DNA of 64,000 bases. It comes from Paractinoplanes atraurantiacus. Lineage in GTDB: Bacteria > Actinomycetota > Actinomycetes > Mycobacteriales > Micromonosporaceae. Location: NCBI RefSeq assembly GCF_900215205.1, contig NZ_OBDY01000003.1, positions 234,993 through 298,992 on the forward strand. Direction: 5' to 3'. The first letter of the stretch is position 1. Each line of letters begins with the position of its first letter. Positions 9,623 through 21,194 of this stretch are shown here, piece after piece. The notes beneath the pieces are model-generated. The model ran no database searches. It saw nothing but the letters and a program-made list of their open reading frames with translations, and had not been told where the DNA came from. The position numbers and the translations under genes are program-made.

Positions 9623-10351
9623 ATGGCACGACCCGACGGCCGAGCGGCCGACCAGCTGCGACCGGTGACTCTCACCCGTAAATGGAGCATCCACCCCGAG
9701 GGGTCGGTGCTCGTCGAGTTCGGCGACACCCGGGTGCTCTGCACGGCCAGTGTCACCGAGGGCGTTCCCCGGTGGCGCAAAGGCTCCGGCCTCGGCTGGG
9801 TCACCGCGGAATACGCGATGCTGCCCCGCGCGACGAACACCCGCGGCGACCGCGAGAGCCTCAAGGGCAAGGTCGGCGGGCGTACGCATGAGATCTCCCG
9901 CCTGATCGGCCGCAGCCTCCGCGCCAGCATCGATCTGAAGGCCCTGGGCGAGAACTCGATCGTCCTCGATTGTGACGTCCTGCAGGCCGACGGCGGCACC
10001 CGCACGGCCGCGATCACGGGGGCCTATGTGGCCCTGCACGACGCGGTCAACTGGCTGGCCGACCGCAAGTCCCTGGCCGGCAAGGTGGAGAACGTGATGC
10101 ACCGCTCGATCCAGGCGGTCAGCGTCGGCATCATCGACGGCGAGCCCCGGCTCGACCTGATGTATCTCGAAGACGTGGCGGCCGAGGTCGACATGAACGT
10201 GGTCGCCACCGGCGACGGCGACTTCGTCGAGGTGCAGGGCACGGGGGAGAACGGCGTGTTCCGCCGCGACCAGATGGACGCCCTGCTCGACCTGGCCCTG
10301 GCCGGCTGCGCCGATCTGGCGGCCGCCCAGCAGAAGGCGCTCGCCTCGTGA
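9623..10351 (+). CDS. rph: Ribonuclease PH
   Basis: Phosphorolytic 3'-5' exoribonuclease that trims the 3' ends of tRNA precursors. The 242-residue protein has the family landmarks: [13 protein letters not shown] at the start, [11 protein letters not shown], the phosphate-binding [18 protein letters not shown] region, and [19 protein letters not shown]. The length is typical. The start is ATG 9623; TTG 9617 is an in-frame alternative but would lie in the promoter spacer. The last codons overlap the GTG of rdgB by four bases. Confidence 0.97.
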   Translation: MARPDGRAADQLRPVTLTRKWSIHPEGSVLVEFGDTRVLCTASVTEGVPRWRKGSGLGWVTAEYAMLPRATNTRGDRESLKGKVGGRTHEISRLIGRSLRASIDLKALGENSIVLDCDVLQADGGTRTAAITGAYVALHDAVNWLADRKSLAGKVENVMHRSIQAVSVGIIDGEPRLDLMYLEDVAAEVDMNVVATGDGDFVEVQGTGENGVFRRDQMDALLDLALAGCADLAAAQQKALAS

Positions 10352-10962
10352 GCGCCAAGCTGCTGCTCGCCACGGCGAACAAGAAGAAGCTGGTGGAGCT
10401 CCAGCGCATCCTCGACCAGTCGCTGGGCACCAACCGCATCCAGCTGGTCGGCCTGGCCGACTTCGAGGGCTACCCCGACGTCCCCGAGACGGGCCTGACG
10501 TTCGGCGAGAACGCGCTGATCAAGGCCCGCGAGGGCGCCAAGCGCACCGGCCTGCCCACGGTGGCCGATGACTCGGGCATCGCGGTCGACGCGCTCAACG
10601 GCATGCCCGGCGTCTTCAGCGCCCGCTGGTCCGGCACCCACGGCAACGACGACGCCAACCTCGACCTGCTGCTGGCCCAGATCGGCGACGTGACCGACGA
10701 GCAGCGCGGCGGCGCCTTCGTGTGCGCGGCCGCCCTGGTCCTCCCCAACGGCCGCGAACACCTGGTCGAGGGCCGCCAGCAGGGTAAAATCCTCCGCGCC
10801 CGCCGAGGCGACGGCGGTTTCGGCTACGACCCCATCTTCCTGGGCGACGGCCAGTCAAAAACGAACGCCGAGCTGACCCCAGCCGAAAAAGACGCGATCA
10901 GCCACCGCGGCAAGGCTTTCCGCGAGCTCTCCAAGGTGATCGCCAAAGAAGTACCGGCCTAG
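10348..10962 (+). CDS. rdgB: XTP/dITP pyrophosphatase (Ham1/RdgB)
   Basis: House-cleaning nucleotidase that removes non-canonical purine triphosphates (ITP, XTP, dITP). The 204-residue product shows the family motifs ATANKKKL (residues 8-15), [22 protein letters not shown] and GFGYDPIF. The GTG start lies inside the rph stop (GTGA), so the two are co-translated. The pair rph-rdgB is widely conserved in actinobacteria. Confidence 0.97.
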   Translation: MSAKLLLATANKKKLVELQRILDQSLGTNRIQLVGLADFEGYPDVPETGLTFGENALIKAREGAKRTGLPTVADDSGIAVDALNGMPGVFSARWSGTHGNDDANLDLLLAQIGDVTDEQRGGAFVCAAALVLPNGREHLVEGRQQGKILRARRGDGGFGYDPIFLGDGQSKTNAELTPAEKDAISHRGKAFRELSKVIAKEVPA

Positions 10963-10973
10963 GCGAGCCACCC

Positions 10974-11005
10974 GCCACCTACCGGGAACTTCTCAGGTAG
11001 GTGGC
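10974..11005 (+). terminator. Hairpin after rdgB
   Basis: A perfect 10-base inverted repeat GCCACCTACC / GGTAGGTGGC surrounds a 12-base loop, 11 bases after the rdgB stop. There is no T-run, which is usual for high-GC actinobacterial terminators. The right arm also lies close ahead of the next gene and could serve as its leader. Confidence 0.6.
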
Positions 11006-11015
11006 CGGCCGGTCG

Positions 11016-11504
11016 ATGGCGTTTGGCGTGAATCCGCCCCACCGTTTCGCCGTCGGTAGGCCCGGGCCCGAGGGGTCGCTCGTGCGGATGGCGATCGGCG
11101 GGGCGACCGTCGTGGTGCTGGCGATTGGTGTCGTGGTCGTGACCAAACCACCGGACGGCGCCTCTGACCGGCTGGTGGCGCCGCACATGGTGATGACCCG
11201 CAGCCCGGGCCCGCACGGCATGTACAAGCAGGTGGCCGTGCCCGGCCCGGTCAGCCGAGATCAGCGGGTGGCCCTGACCGGCGACACTGGCGTCCGCGTC
11301 GAGGTCGGCCAAAGCCACCAGGGCGACCACATGCGCTCGGAGATGGTCGACATGACCGCGGAACCACCTCAGCTGGAACCGGGCTGGGAGGTCGACCTGA
11401 CAGCAGGTTTCCCTGTCCCCGAGGACGCCGAGTTGACCCGGCTGCACATCGCGCTCCCGATCGGCGGCGACACGCCCTACGCCGAGTGGAACCTGCGGCG
11501 ATGA
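11016..11504 (+). CDS. Hypothetical single-pass membrane protein
   Basis: A 162-residue frame with one hydrophobic helix (AIGGATVVVLAIGVVVV, about residues 26-42) after a short basic N-terminus, followed by a hydrophilic, probably extracellular part ending in DTPYAEWNLRR. No family is recognised. ATG 11016 is preceded by GGTAGGTGG; GTG 11001 is an alternative. An overlapping minus-strand frame has a poorer composition. Confidence 0.6.
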   Translation: MAFGVNPPHRFAVGRPGPEGSLVRMAIGGATVVVLAIGVVVVTKPPDGASDRLVAPHMVMTRSPGPHGMYKQVAVPGPVSRDQRVALTGDTGVRVEVGQSHQGDHMRSEMVDMTAEPPQLEPGWEVDLTAGFPVPEDAELTRLHIALPIGGDTPYAEWNLRR

Positions 11505-11607
11505 GACCTTCGGAGGCCACCCAGGCCATTGAACGCCACCGTGAAACGTATTCCGCGGCGCCGGCCCGCCGGTGAAGTGCTGGCCGGCGCTGGATGCCGG
11601 GTGAGCC

Positions 11608-13143
11608 TCAGCGGAGCGGGCCGGTGCTCTGCTCGATCTCGTTGCGCAAAGCGCGGTCGGCCACGACTCGGCGGGACTCCTCCATGACCGGGGCCAGGAA
11701 GAGGTCGGGGCCAGGGGTGCCGGCGGTGGGGGCCAGGGCCGCGACGGCGGCTGTGCCGGCCGGGGACGGGGTGAGCGGGGCGCGGAGCTGGAGGCCACGG
11801 ACGGCCGACAGCAGTTCCACGGCCAGCAGGCTTGTCAGGTTGTCCAGGACTGTTCGCAGCTTCTTGGTTGCGGCCCAGCCCATCGAGACATGATCCTCCT
11901 GCATGCCGCTCGTCGGGAGGGAGTCCACCGAGGCGGGTGCGGCCAGGCGGCGGTTCTCCGCGACGATGCCGGCCGCCGTGTACTGGGCGATCATCAGGCC
12001 CGAGTTGACGCCGGCGTCCGGCGACAGGAACGGGGGCAGGTCGCGGTTGCGGGTCACGTCCAGCAGGCGGTCCACGCGGCGTTCGGCGATCGCTCCCACC
12101 TCGGCGGCGGCGATGGCCAGGAAGTCGGCGGCGAAGCCGAGCGGGGCGCCGTGGAAGTTGCCGGTCGACTCGACCCGGCCGTCGGGCAGGACCACCGGGT
12201 TGTCGACGACCGAGACCAGCTCGCGGGCGGCCACCTGGCGTACGAAATCGAGGGTGTCCCGGGCCGCGCCCGCCACCTGGGGGGCGCAGCGCATCGAGTA
12301 GGCGTCCTGGACCGCGTGCGCGAGGTCGTCGCGGTGTGAGTCCATGATCGGGGAGTTCTGGAGCAGCTTGAGAATGTTCGCGGCCGAGGCCGTCTGACCC
12401 GGATGAGGGCGGATCTCGTGCAGTTCGGGCAGGAACGGGCGTTCCGAGCCGAGCATCGCCTCGATGGCCAGGGCCGCCGTCACGTCGGCCATGGTGAACA
12501 GGTGGGCCGCGTCGTCGATGGCCAGCAGCAGCATGCCGAGCATGCCGTCGGTGCCGTTGATCAGGGCCAGGCCCTCCTTGGCGGCCAGCTCCAGCGGCTT
12601 CAGCCCGGCCGCGTGCAGCGCCTCGGCCGCGGAGTGGCGGGCGCCGTCCTTGCCGATCACCCAGCCCTCGCCGAGCAGCACGATCGCGCAGTGGGCCAGC
12701 GGGGCCAGGTCGCCCGAGGCGCCCAGCGAGCCGTGCTCCGGCACCCAGGGGGTGATGTCGTGGTTGAGCAGGTCGGCCAGGCCCTGTGCGAGCACCGGCC
12801 GTACACCCGAACGCCCCAAAGCCAAAGACCGCAAGCGAAGCAACATCATTGCCCGTACGACTTCGCGGGCCATCGGCGCGCCGACACCGGCCGCGTGCGA
12901 GCGGATCAGCGCGTGCTGGAGCTCGGCCCGGCGGGACGGCTCGATGCGGGTGTTGGCGAGCGCGCCGAAACCGGTCGACACGCCGTAGACGGGCTTGCCG
13001 GACGCCTCGATCCGGTCGACGATCGCGCGGCTCGCCTCCATCGCGGCGACGGTCTCGGCGGCGATCTCGACGCGGGCGTCGTGGCGGGCCACGGCGATGA
13101 CGTCGGCGGGGGTGACCCCAGTAGGTTGAACGATGACGGTCAT
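11608..13143 (-). CDS. hutH: Histidine ammonia-lyase
   Basis: Deaminates L-histidine to urocanate, the first step of histidine degradation. The 511-residue protein contains the Ala-Ser-Gly triad that cyclises to the MIO electrophile ([14 protein letters not shown]) and the downstream NGTDGMLGM. The N-terminal [10 protein letters not shown] and the later QEDHVSMG motif are also typical. It is the last gene of a minus-strand operon, and its ATG overlaps the hutI stop by four bases. Confidence 0.97.
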   Translation of the reverse strand: MTVIVQPTGVTPADVIAVARHDARVEIAAETVAAMEASRAIVDRIEASGKPVYGVSTGFGALANTRIEPSRRAELQHALIRSHAAGVGAPMAREVVRAMMLLRLRSLALGRSGVRPVLAQGLADLLNHDITPWVPEHGSLGASGDLAPLAHCAIVLLGEGWVIGKDGARHSAAEALHAAGLKPLELAAKEGLALINGTDGMLGMLLLAIDDAAHLFTMADVTAALAIEAMLGSERPFLPELHEIRPHPGQTASAANILKLLQNSPIMDSHRDDLAHAVQDAYSMRCAPQVAGAARDTLDFVRQVAARELVSVVDNPVVLPDGRVESTGNFHGAPLGFAADFLAIAAAEVGAIAERRVDRLLDVTRNRDLPPFLSPDAGVNSGLMIAQYTAAGIVAENRRLAAPASVDSLPTSGMQEDHVSMGWAATKKLRTVLDNLTSLLAVELLSAVRGLQLRAPLTPSPAGTAAVAALAPTAGTPGPDLFLAPVMEESRRVVADRALRNEIEQSTGPLR

Positions 13144-14291
13144 TGCGCCACTCCGTTGTGCAGAACGGTTCTGATCAGGGGTACGCCGGGCCGGTAGGCC
13201 AGGTGCAGGTGGGACGGCGCGTCGAGCACCGTCAGGTCGGCCTTGGCGCCGGGTCGCAGCCGGCCGACGTCGTCGCGGCGCAGGGCGAGCGCACCACCGG
13301 CGGTCGCCGCGTGCACCGCCTCGGCCGGGGTCATCCGCATGTCGCGGACGGCCAGGGCGATGCAGAAAGGCATTGAGGTGGTGTACGACGATCCGGGGTT
13401 GCAGTCGGTGGCCAGGGCGACCCGGACACCCGCGTCGATCAGCCGCCGAGCGTCGGGATAGGGCGACCGGGTCGAGAACTCGGCGCCGGGCAGCAGCGTG
13501 GCGACGGTCTGCGACCCGGCGAGGGCGGCCACGTCGGCGTCGCTCAGGTGCGTGCAGTGGTCGGCGCTCGCGGCGCCCACCTCGACGGCAAGTTGCACGC
13601 CCGGCCCTTCGGTCAGCTGGTTCGCGTGCAGGCGGGGCAGCAGCCCCCGCTTGATGCCGGCGGTGAGGATCTCCCGCGCCTGGTCACCGTCGAAGGCGCC
13701 GCGGTCACAGAAGACATCGACCCATTTGCTGTACGGGGCACAGGCGTCCAGCATCTCGCCGGTGACCAGTGCGACGTAGTCGTCCGGGTCGTGCCCGGCC
13801 GGAACGACGTGTGCGCCCAGGAAAGTGGTCTCGCTGGTCAGTTCCCGGGCGAGGCGCAGCGAACGGGCTTCGTCGGCCACGTTCAACCCGTAGCCGCTCT
13901 TGATCTCGACGGTCGTGGTGCCCTGCCGCCGCATCTCGGCGACCAGCCGCGCCGCGTTGCCGAGAAGCTCGTCGTCGGCGGCGGCCCGGGTCGCGGCCAT
14001 GGTCGTGCGGATGCCGCCGCCGGTATAAGGCTCACCGGCCATCCGGGCGCCGAACTCCTCGGCCCGGTCACCGGCGAAGACCAGATGCGCGTGACTGTCC
14101 ACAAAGCCCGGTAGAACGGCCGCGCCACCCGCATCGATCCGCGCGTCGGCGGCCGGGGCGTGTCGGCGCGGCCCGATCCAGGCGACGCGATCCCCGTCGG
14201 CGACGAGAGCGACGTCGCGCCGAAGCCCGAGCAGCCCGTCCCCGTCGTCGTTGGTGACGAGCTCCCCGATGTTGTCGATCAGCAGGCTCAT
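13140..14291 (-). CDS. hutI: Imidazolonepropionase
   Basis: Hydrolyses 4-imidazolone-5-propanoate to N-formimidoyl-L-glutamate. A 383-residue amidohydrolase with the metal motif [20 protein letters not shown], the substrate-binding GYGLNVADE, then HANQLTEGP and ATDCNPGSS with the metal Asp. The start ATG 14291 overlaps the hutF stop (ATGA); a much longer frame upstream is hutF read out of frame. It is the third enzyme of the hut pathway. Confidence 0.96.
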   Translation of the reverse strand: MSLLIDNIGELVTNDDGDGLLGLRRDVALVADGDRVAWIGPRRHAPAADARIDAGGAAVLPGFVDSHAHLVFAGDRAEEFGARMAGEPYTGGGIRTTMAATRAAADDELLGNAARLVAEMRRQGTTTVEIKSGYGLNVADEARSLRLARELTSETTFLGAHVVPAGHDPDDYVALVTGEMLDACAPYSKWVDVFCDRGAFDGDQAREILTAGIKRGLLPRLHANQLTEGPGVQLAVEVGAASADHCTHLSDADVAALAGSQTVATLLPGAEFSTRSPYPDARRLIDAGVRVALATDCNPGSSYTTSMPFCIALAVRDMRMTPAEAVHAATAGGALALRRDDVGRLRPGAKADLTVLDAPSHLHLAYRPGVPLIRTVLHNGVAQ

Positions 14292-15700
14292 GAGTCGGCC
14301 CCCTCGATCGCGGCGGAGGAAGACGCGGCGGGCGGGGACAGGGTGGGGGAAGGCCGCGCGGTGCAGGGGGTGTGAGCCAGGACGGCGGAGATGGCCGTGG
14401 ACAGGGCGGTCGGGACGTCGATGGTGACGTGGCGGCCGTCGGCGACGATCAGGCGGCCGTCGGCTATCACGTGGGTGATGTCGGCGGCGGTGGCGGCCAG
14501 CAGCGCCTGGGCCGGGTCGGTGCCCGCGGTGCGGACGCTGTCGAGGCGGACGCAGACGAGGTCGGCGCGCTGGCCGACGGCGATGCTGCCGGCGTCGGTC
14601 CAGCCCAGCGAGGTGTGAGCGGTGGCCGCGGTCATCAGCTCGGCCGGGGAGAAACGGCCGCGCTGGAGACGGGACACGCGCTCGTTCATCTCCAGGCCGC
14701 GGATCTCCTCGAACATGTCGATCACGGCGTGGCCGTCGCTGCCGAGGCTCAGTGGGGAGCCGTGGGCGGCCAGCTCGCCGGCCGGTCCGATGCCGTCGGC
14801 CAGGTCGCGCTCGGTGGTCGGGCACATGCACACCCCGGTGCCGCTGCCGCCCAGCGCCTTCACGTCGCGGCCGGTGAGGTGGGTGGCGTGCACCGCGGTG
14901 ACGTTCGGGCCGAGCAGCCCGTGCCGATCCAGCAGCTCGGTCGGCGTGCACCCGTGGACCGCCCGGCATTGCTCGTTCTCCGCGGGCTGCTCCGACAGGT
15001 GAACGTGGACCGGCCGCCGTGCCGCGTCCACAGCGGCGTGCGCGGCCGAACTGCTCGCCCACGTGGCCATCTCGCTCATCGCGGGGGCCGGCACCGCCCG
15101 TACGGAATGAACTGCCGCTCCGATCCGAGCGTGCGGGGCCGCAGCCAGCCCGGCCACCCGCGAAGCCCAGCCGTCGAAGTCGGTGTCGCCGAAGCGGCGC
15201 TGCACTCCGGTCAGGGGCGCGCCGTCGACGCCGGCCGTCAGGTAGAGCGTGTCCAGCAGCGTGATCCGGATGCCGGCCTCGGCCGCGGCGGCGATGAGCG
15301 CGTGGCCCATGGCGTTCGGGTCGGCATACCGGACACCGTCGGGAGCATGGTGCAGATAGTGGAACTCTCCCACGGCCGTGATGCCGGCCAGCGCCATCTC
15401 GGCGTAGACCGCGCGGGCCAGCTCCAGGTAGGAGGAGGGGTCCAGGCGCGCCGCGACCTCGTACATCTTGTCGCGCCAGGTCCAGAAGCTGCCGCCGTCA
15501 CCATGCGTACGACCTCGCAATGCTCTATGAAAAGCGTGCGAGTGAGCGTTGGCGAATCCCGGCAGCACGAGTCCAGGCAGGACGACGTCGGGCTTTTTGT
15601 CCGAGTCCAAAGACGCGAAACGGCCGTCCACGACTTCGATGTGGACATCTCGCGCCAGGCGGTCGCCCAGCCAGGCGTACGACGCGAAATAGACCGTCAT
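14288..15700 (-). CDS. hutF: Formimidoylglutamate deiminase
   Basis: Converts N-formimidoyl-L-glutamate to N-formyl-L-glutamate and ammonia, marking the five-step hut route. The 470-residue amidohydrolase has [20 protein letters not shown] (metal His pair), [22 protein letters not shown], and [17 protein letters not shown] with the metal Asp. The C-terminal 30 residues are a Ser/Pro/Ala-rich tail not needed for the fold. Both ends overlap neighbours by four bases. Confidence 0.95.
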   Translation of the reverse strand: MTVYFASYAWLGDRLARDVHIEVVDGRFASLDSDKKPDVVLPGLVLPGFANAHSHAFHRALRGRTHGDGGSFWTWRDKMYEVAARLDPSSYLELARAVYAEMALAGITAVGEFHYLHHAPDGVRYADPNAMGHALIAAAAEAGIRITLLDTLYLTAGVDGAPLTGVQRRFGDTDFDGWASRVAGLAAAPHARIGAAVHSVRAVPAPAMSEMATWASSSAAHAAVDAARRPVHVHLSEQPAENEQCRAVHGCTPTELLDRHGLLGPNVTAVHATHLTGRDVKALGGSGTGVCMCPTTERDLADGIGPAGELAAHGSPLSLGSDGHAVIDMFEEIRGLEMNERVSRLQRGRFSPAELMTAATAHTSLGWTDAGSIAVGQRADLVCVRLDSVRTAGTDPAQALLAATAADITHVIADGRLIVADGRHVTIDVPTALSTAISAVLAHTPCTARPSPTLSPPAASSSAAIEGADS

Positions 15701-16865
15701 GTCAGATCCAGCAGGACCCGGGCCAGAGCCTGGATCCCCTCGACGCAGTCCGCCTCCTCGGCGTGCTCGGCCGGCGAGTGCGAGACGCCGGTCGGGTTGC
15801 GCACGAAGAGCATCGCCGTCGGCACGTGCGCCGACAGCACACCCGCGTCGTGGCCGGCGCCCGTCGGCAGGATCGGCGCGTGGCCCAGCAGCTCGGAGAT
15901 GCGCGCGGCCAGCGACGTCTCGAAGGACACCTCCTGGCTGAACGACTCGTTCGTCACCGACACCTCGACGCCGTCGCGGGCCGCCCGGTCGTAGGCTCGC
16001 TTGATCACGGCCTCGACCAGGCCGTCCAGCGTGTTCGTCTCGGCCGCCCGCGCGTCCAGCCAGCCGCGCACGAGCGACGGGATGGCGTTGGTGGCGTTCG
16101 GCTCCACCTCGACCCGGGCCACCGTCGCGTGCGCGCCGGCCAGCCGGGCCTCCTTGTTGGCCGCCAGCACCGTGTAGGCGAAGGTCAGCATCGGGTCGCG
16201 CCGGTCGGCCATCCGGGTCGTGCCCGCGTGGTCGCCGTGGCCGGTGAAGTCGAAGCGCCAGCGGCCGTGCGGCCAGATCGCGCTCGCGACGCCGACCGGC
16301 ACCTCCAGGGCCCGGCCCTGCTCGATGTGCAACTCGATCAGCGCGCCGATCCGGCTGGTCAGCCCGGGCAGCCGGCCGGCCGGGGTGGTGCCGAGGGCCT
16401 CGCCGAACGTGACGCCCTCACGGTCGGTCAGCGCGGCCGCCGTCTCCGGCTCGATCGCGCCGGTGAGCAGGCGCGACCCGAGGCAGGGCAGGCCGAAACG
16501 GCCGCCCTCCTCGTCGACGAAGGCGACCACGGCGATCGGCCGGCGCGGCACGTGGCCGCGGCGGCGCAGCTCGTCGACGGCCAGGAAGCCGCTGACGATG
16601 CCGAGCGGGCCGTCGTAGCCGCCGCCGTGCGGCACCGAGTCGAAGTGCGATCCGGTCAGTACGGCGTCGTGGCCCCACTGCCCGCCCCACCAGGCGAACA
16701 GGTTGCCGTTGCCGTCGTCGGTGACCGGCATGTCGCGCCGGGCCGCCTGGTTGCGGAACCAGTCCCGCAGGACCAGCTCCGGCTCCTGGAGGGCGTAACG
16801 CTCGTAGCCGTTGGCCACCCGGCCGATCGGGGCGATCTCGGCCCAGAGCTCCGCGAAAGTCGCGC

Positions 16866-16869
<4 letters not shown>
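15697..16869 (-). CDS. M20-family amidohydrolase (allantoate amidohydrolase-like) of the hut operon
   Basis: A 390-residue zinc amidohydrolase with the M20 motifs [18 protein letters not shown] and DEEGGRFG and the dimerisation/lid segment [11 protein letters not shown]. By sequence it is in the allantoate amidohydrolase / N-carbamoyl-amino-acid hydrolase group. Its place between hutU and hutF in a tightly overlapping operon, and the lack of an N-formylglutamate deformylase gene (hutG) here, suggest that it hydrolyses N-formyl-L-glutamate to glutamate. The start GTG 16869 overlaps the hutU stop (GTGA). The substrate is inferred from context only. Confidence 0.88.
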
Positions 16870-18506
<1,637 letters not shown>

Positions 18507-18518
18507 TGGTCTTCCCCT

Positions 18519-19343
18519 CTACCCCTGAAAAAGTTGCCGCCGAGCCGCGGCCGCCTCGAACTCCTCGAGCCGGCGCTGAACCGGCTCCGGGTCCGCGTCA
18601 CACATCGCCTGCAGAAGCACCATGGCCATGGCCATCGGCCCGGTGTGCAGGTCGAACACGAGCCGCGTGCCCACCGCGGCCGGAAGCACGACCGCGGCGT
18701 CCTCGGCGACCGGGCTCACCGCCGAATCGGTGATCGCGACCACCGCGTACCCCATGGCCCTGGCCTCTTTGACCACCTCGAGCGACTCCCGCGGATAGCG
18801 CGGCAACACCAAGGCCAGCATGGCACCGGCACCCGCCACCCGGGCCTGATCGAGCCGGTCGAGCAGCGACGTCCCACCCGTGTCCCACACCCGCACATCC
18901 GGATGCACCTTGCTAGCGAAATACCCGAAATATCCCGCCAGAGGAGCGGCTGCCCTGAGCCCCAGAACCGGCAGAGGCCGACTGGCAACGAGCAAATTCG
19001 CCGCTTTCTGTACGGCGTCAAGACTGCCCAACTGCTCTTTCAACCGTTGCAGATGCTCGGCTTCAGCCTTGATCGCCACCTGCATGGCGTTGTCCTCACC
19101 GCCGTCATCGGCGGGCCCACCACCGACGTCCCGCAGAGCCCGCCGCAGGGCGGGATATCCGGGATACCCGAGCGCGATGGCAAACCGCGTCACCGACGGC
19201 TGACTGACCCCCGCCAGCTCAGCCACCTCAGCCGACGACAGAGCAGCCGCCGTCCCGGCCCGCTCCACCAGGCAGTGCGCAATCCGCCGCTGCGTGGGAG
19301 TGAGCCGAGCCCCAGCGAACAGGTCAAGCACTCCGCCATTCAC
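18519..19343 (-). CDS. RpiR/MurR-type transcriptional regulator
   Basis: A 274-residue protein with an N-terminal HTH_6 domain (about residues 15-75, recognition region SSAEVAELAGVSQPSVTRF) and a C-terminal SIS sugar-phosphate-binding fold (about residues 110-250). Members usually sense phosphosugars. Being the first gene of the hut operon, it probably controls histidine use, which is unusual for an RpiR protein; HutC is the common hut repressor elsewhere. The start chosen is GTG 19343, six bases after TAGTCT; GTG 19346 is adjacent. Confidence 0.88.
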   Translation of the reverse strand: MNGGVLDLFAGARLTPTQRRIAHCLVERAGTAAALSSAEVAELAGVSQPSVTRFAIALGYPGYPALRRALRDVGGGPADDGGEDNAMQVAIKAEAEHLQRLKEQLGSLDAVQKAANLLVASRPLPVLGLRAAAPLAGYFGYFASKVHPDVRVWDTGGTSLLDRLDQARVAGAGAMLALVLPRYPRESLEVVKEARAMGYAVVAITDSAVSPVAEDAAVVLPAAVGTRLVFDLHTGPMAMAMVLLQAMCDADPEPVQRRLEEFEAAAARRQLFQG

Positions 19344-19349
19344 CACTGC

Positions 19350-19375
19350 AGACTATGCATAAAAACTTTCAGAAG
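19350..19375 (-). promoter_or_regulatory. Promoter region of the regulator-hut operon
   Basis: The minus-strand -10 box TAGTCT (19350-19355) ends six bases before the GTG of the RpiR-type gene, giving leaderless geometry. Just upstream is TGAAAGTTTTTATGCA, an AT-rich, partly palindromic block of the kind RpiR proteins bind. The remaining bases to 19555 hold no recognisable signal. Confidence 0.45.
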
Positions 19376-19555
19376 CCAGGGCTCGTCCAGTGATACGGCG
19401 GCTGCCCCGCTGTGGGTTCTCAGCGAAACCAATGCACTCGTGAGCAACATCCGGCCGACAGTCGCCGGGGCGGCAGCGGGTGACGAGCTAGCCGGCGGCT
19501 ATCTTCGTCACCGGATTCGAGGCGCCGCAATGACCCGGTGGCGGGAGAGGAACCA

Positions 19556-20172
19556 GTGGCGAAATCAAAACGCGGCGGCGGACGACCCGACGGCATCCGG
19601 GCGCTGAACCGTGACCAGCGAGCGGCAGTGCTGAGTCGCGCCGCCCGACTGGTCGCCGAAGTGAACGCCGGCCAGGCCCGATGCGTGCACAACGGCGCGC
19701 TGATGGAACGAGGCGCGAACTTGATCCGAGTCAAGCTTGAGCCGATCCCCGTTGCCGTCGCTGTGCAAGGTCCTCTCGGAAGTTGCCTGCTCGCGCCGCC
19801 GCCGATGGGATCATTCCACTCGCCGACGGCGGCACTATGCAGCGCAGCGCCGGACTCGCCCAATGGAACGGCGCTGGGCATTTGCTGATGTTCTCGCGGG
19901 AGTTGCAACACTTCTATGACCCGACCCTTGACCAGGTCGCCGCGAGGACCGGCATCGGGCGCGGGGCGCTGATCATGCGGGCCGTCGCCGACGACTTCGA
20001 CCACGACCTGCCGATCGAACTCGACTCCGGCTTGCTGCTGTACCGGCCGGTTCTGTCCGACCAGTCATGGCGCAGCGGATACAACGGCGAGTACGTGAAA
20101 TGCGGTCCGTTGGCCCGAGAGATGATGCAGCGAGCCTTGGAGCTCGAGGGCCTCGACGAGAACCTTATCTGA
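19556..20172 (+). pseudogene. Hypothetical gene, probably frameshifted
   Basis: A well-placed GTG start at 19556, five bases after GGGAGAGG, opens a basic N-terminal frame (MAKSKRGGGRPDGIRALN...) that runs to about 19770 and then turns into unlikely sequence, ending at 19888. A second frame, good from about 19790 (GIIPLADGGTMQRSAGLAQW) to the stop at 20172, continues the gene-like composition to GLDENLI. One single-base shift near 19765-19790 would join them into a protein of about 205 residues. I recognise no family. Two overlapping genes are the alternative. Confidence 0.5.
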
Positions 20173-20418
20173 CCAGCCGAACCCCGAGACTTGGTCCGCC
20201 GTCGTCCCAGTTACCTTGCCAGCCGGAATCTCCGGATCCGGGAGAACGTCTCGACCTGCGAATCACTGGCCGCGCTGGCCGGCCTCGTGACCAGCGCGAT
20301 CTCGCCAAACGCCGCAGAAAGGGCGAGTAGTGCCATGTCGTCTCGCGTCTGTTCGAGCGATGCCGAAGTTGGCTTCGGAGCGTTGCCTAATCCGCCGTCG
20401 CCGGCGTCTTTCGCTACA
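20173..20418. other. Intergenic stretch without clear genes
   Basis: No convincing gene, repeat or terminator was seen. A 75-codon minus-strand frame (20211-20438) overlaps the end of the MerR gene but lacks a ribosome-binding site or any recognisable motif. Confidence 0.5.
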
Positions 20419-21135
20419 TCAAGGCCGAGGATCGGCAATAGGAAGCCGCAGGTACGAATCGAGGGCGGCCGCCCCGGCCAGCATGGCTCGGCTTCGGGAC
20501 GTCAGGCGGTCGTGCCAGCCCCGCAAAGCTGACTCCAGAGGCTCTATCCCGCCGGCCGAGCGGACCTGGGCGATGAACGGGGCTATCTGCTCCAGCAGGT
20601 AGCCGCCTCGGCGTAGCTGGTGGATGAGCTGGGCGTCTCTGGTGTCGGCGGGGGAGTAGACGCGGTAGCCCGTTTGCGGGTCTCGTCGTGGGTGGACCAA
20701 GCCGGCTCGTTCCCACTTGCGCAAGGTGGCCGGGCGTAGGCCGAGCCTGCGGGCCAGCGGGCCGACGAAAGTCTCGGCCTGCGAGGGCTCCACCGGGCCC
20801 AAGTCGCGCAGCGCGGCCTCGACCGCCCGCAACGTTTGGCGGTCACTCAAGAGTTGGACGTGGCTTTCGTCGATGAGGCGGAGCGCATCAGAAAGAGCGT
20901 CCCGGTTCAGCGCCTGCATGATGGCGGCCGCTGTTCGGTGGCCGTGGCCGGGCTGAAGGGCCAGGAATGCCCGCAGTGCCAGCGCGTGCCGGGGCGTGTA
21001 GGTGCGGTAGCCGAACTCGGTGCGCTCGGCTTCGGGCAGGATGCCCAGCGCCTCGTAGTTTCGGATCGCCTGGGTCGACAAGCCGTGCTCGCGGGCCAGG
21101 TCGACCGGGCGCAGCGTTTGAGGGTTTTGGGTCAC
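20419..21135 (-). CDS. MerR-family regulator with two HTH domains (TioE-like)
   Basis: A 238-residue protein with two separate MerR-type winged helices. The first is at residues 8-60 (LRPVDLAREHGLSTQAIRNY ... FGYRTYTPRHA), the second at about 122-195 (VGPLARRLGLRPATLRKWE ... TGYRVYSPADT). The linker is helical, as in the MerR dimerisation helix. Two HTH units in one chain suggest that a monomer can cover a palindromic operator. The start GTG 21135 is chosen because the frame upstream crosses the divergent promoter. It is divergent from an erythromycin-esterase homologue and probably controls it. Confidence 0.88.
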   Translation of the reverse strand: MTQNPQTLRPVDLAREHGLSTQAIRNYEALGILPEAERTEFGYRTYTPRHALALRAFLALQPGHGHRTAAAIMQALNRDALSDALRLIDESHVQLLSDRQTLRAVEAALRDLGPVEPSQAETFVGPLARRLGLRPATLRKWERAGLVHPRRDPQTGYRVYSPADTRDAQLIHQLRRGGYLLEQIAPFIAQVRSAGGIEPLESALRGWHDRLTSRSRAMLAGAAALDSYLRLPIADPRP

Positions 21136-21194
21136 TGGCCTGCCAAGGAAGCGGGAAAGTCTCAACCGACGGTTCAACGATACTGTTGAGAGGC
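21136..21194. promoter_or_regulatory. Divergent MerR/esterase promoter region
   Basis: The 59-base gap holds CTCAAC and GTTGAG as inverted half sites 18 bases apart, enclosing the perfect palindrome AACCGACGGTT and a GATACT -10-like hexamer. Such a layout, an operator inside the spacer of the target promoter, is typical for MerR activators. Confidence 0.45.

Noticed and set aside
20211-20438. 75-codon minus-strand frame after the MerR gene
   Set aside because: It overlaps the MerR 3' end, has no ribosome-binding site and no recognisable homologue.
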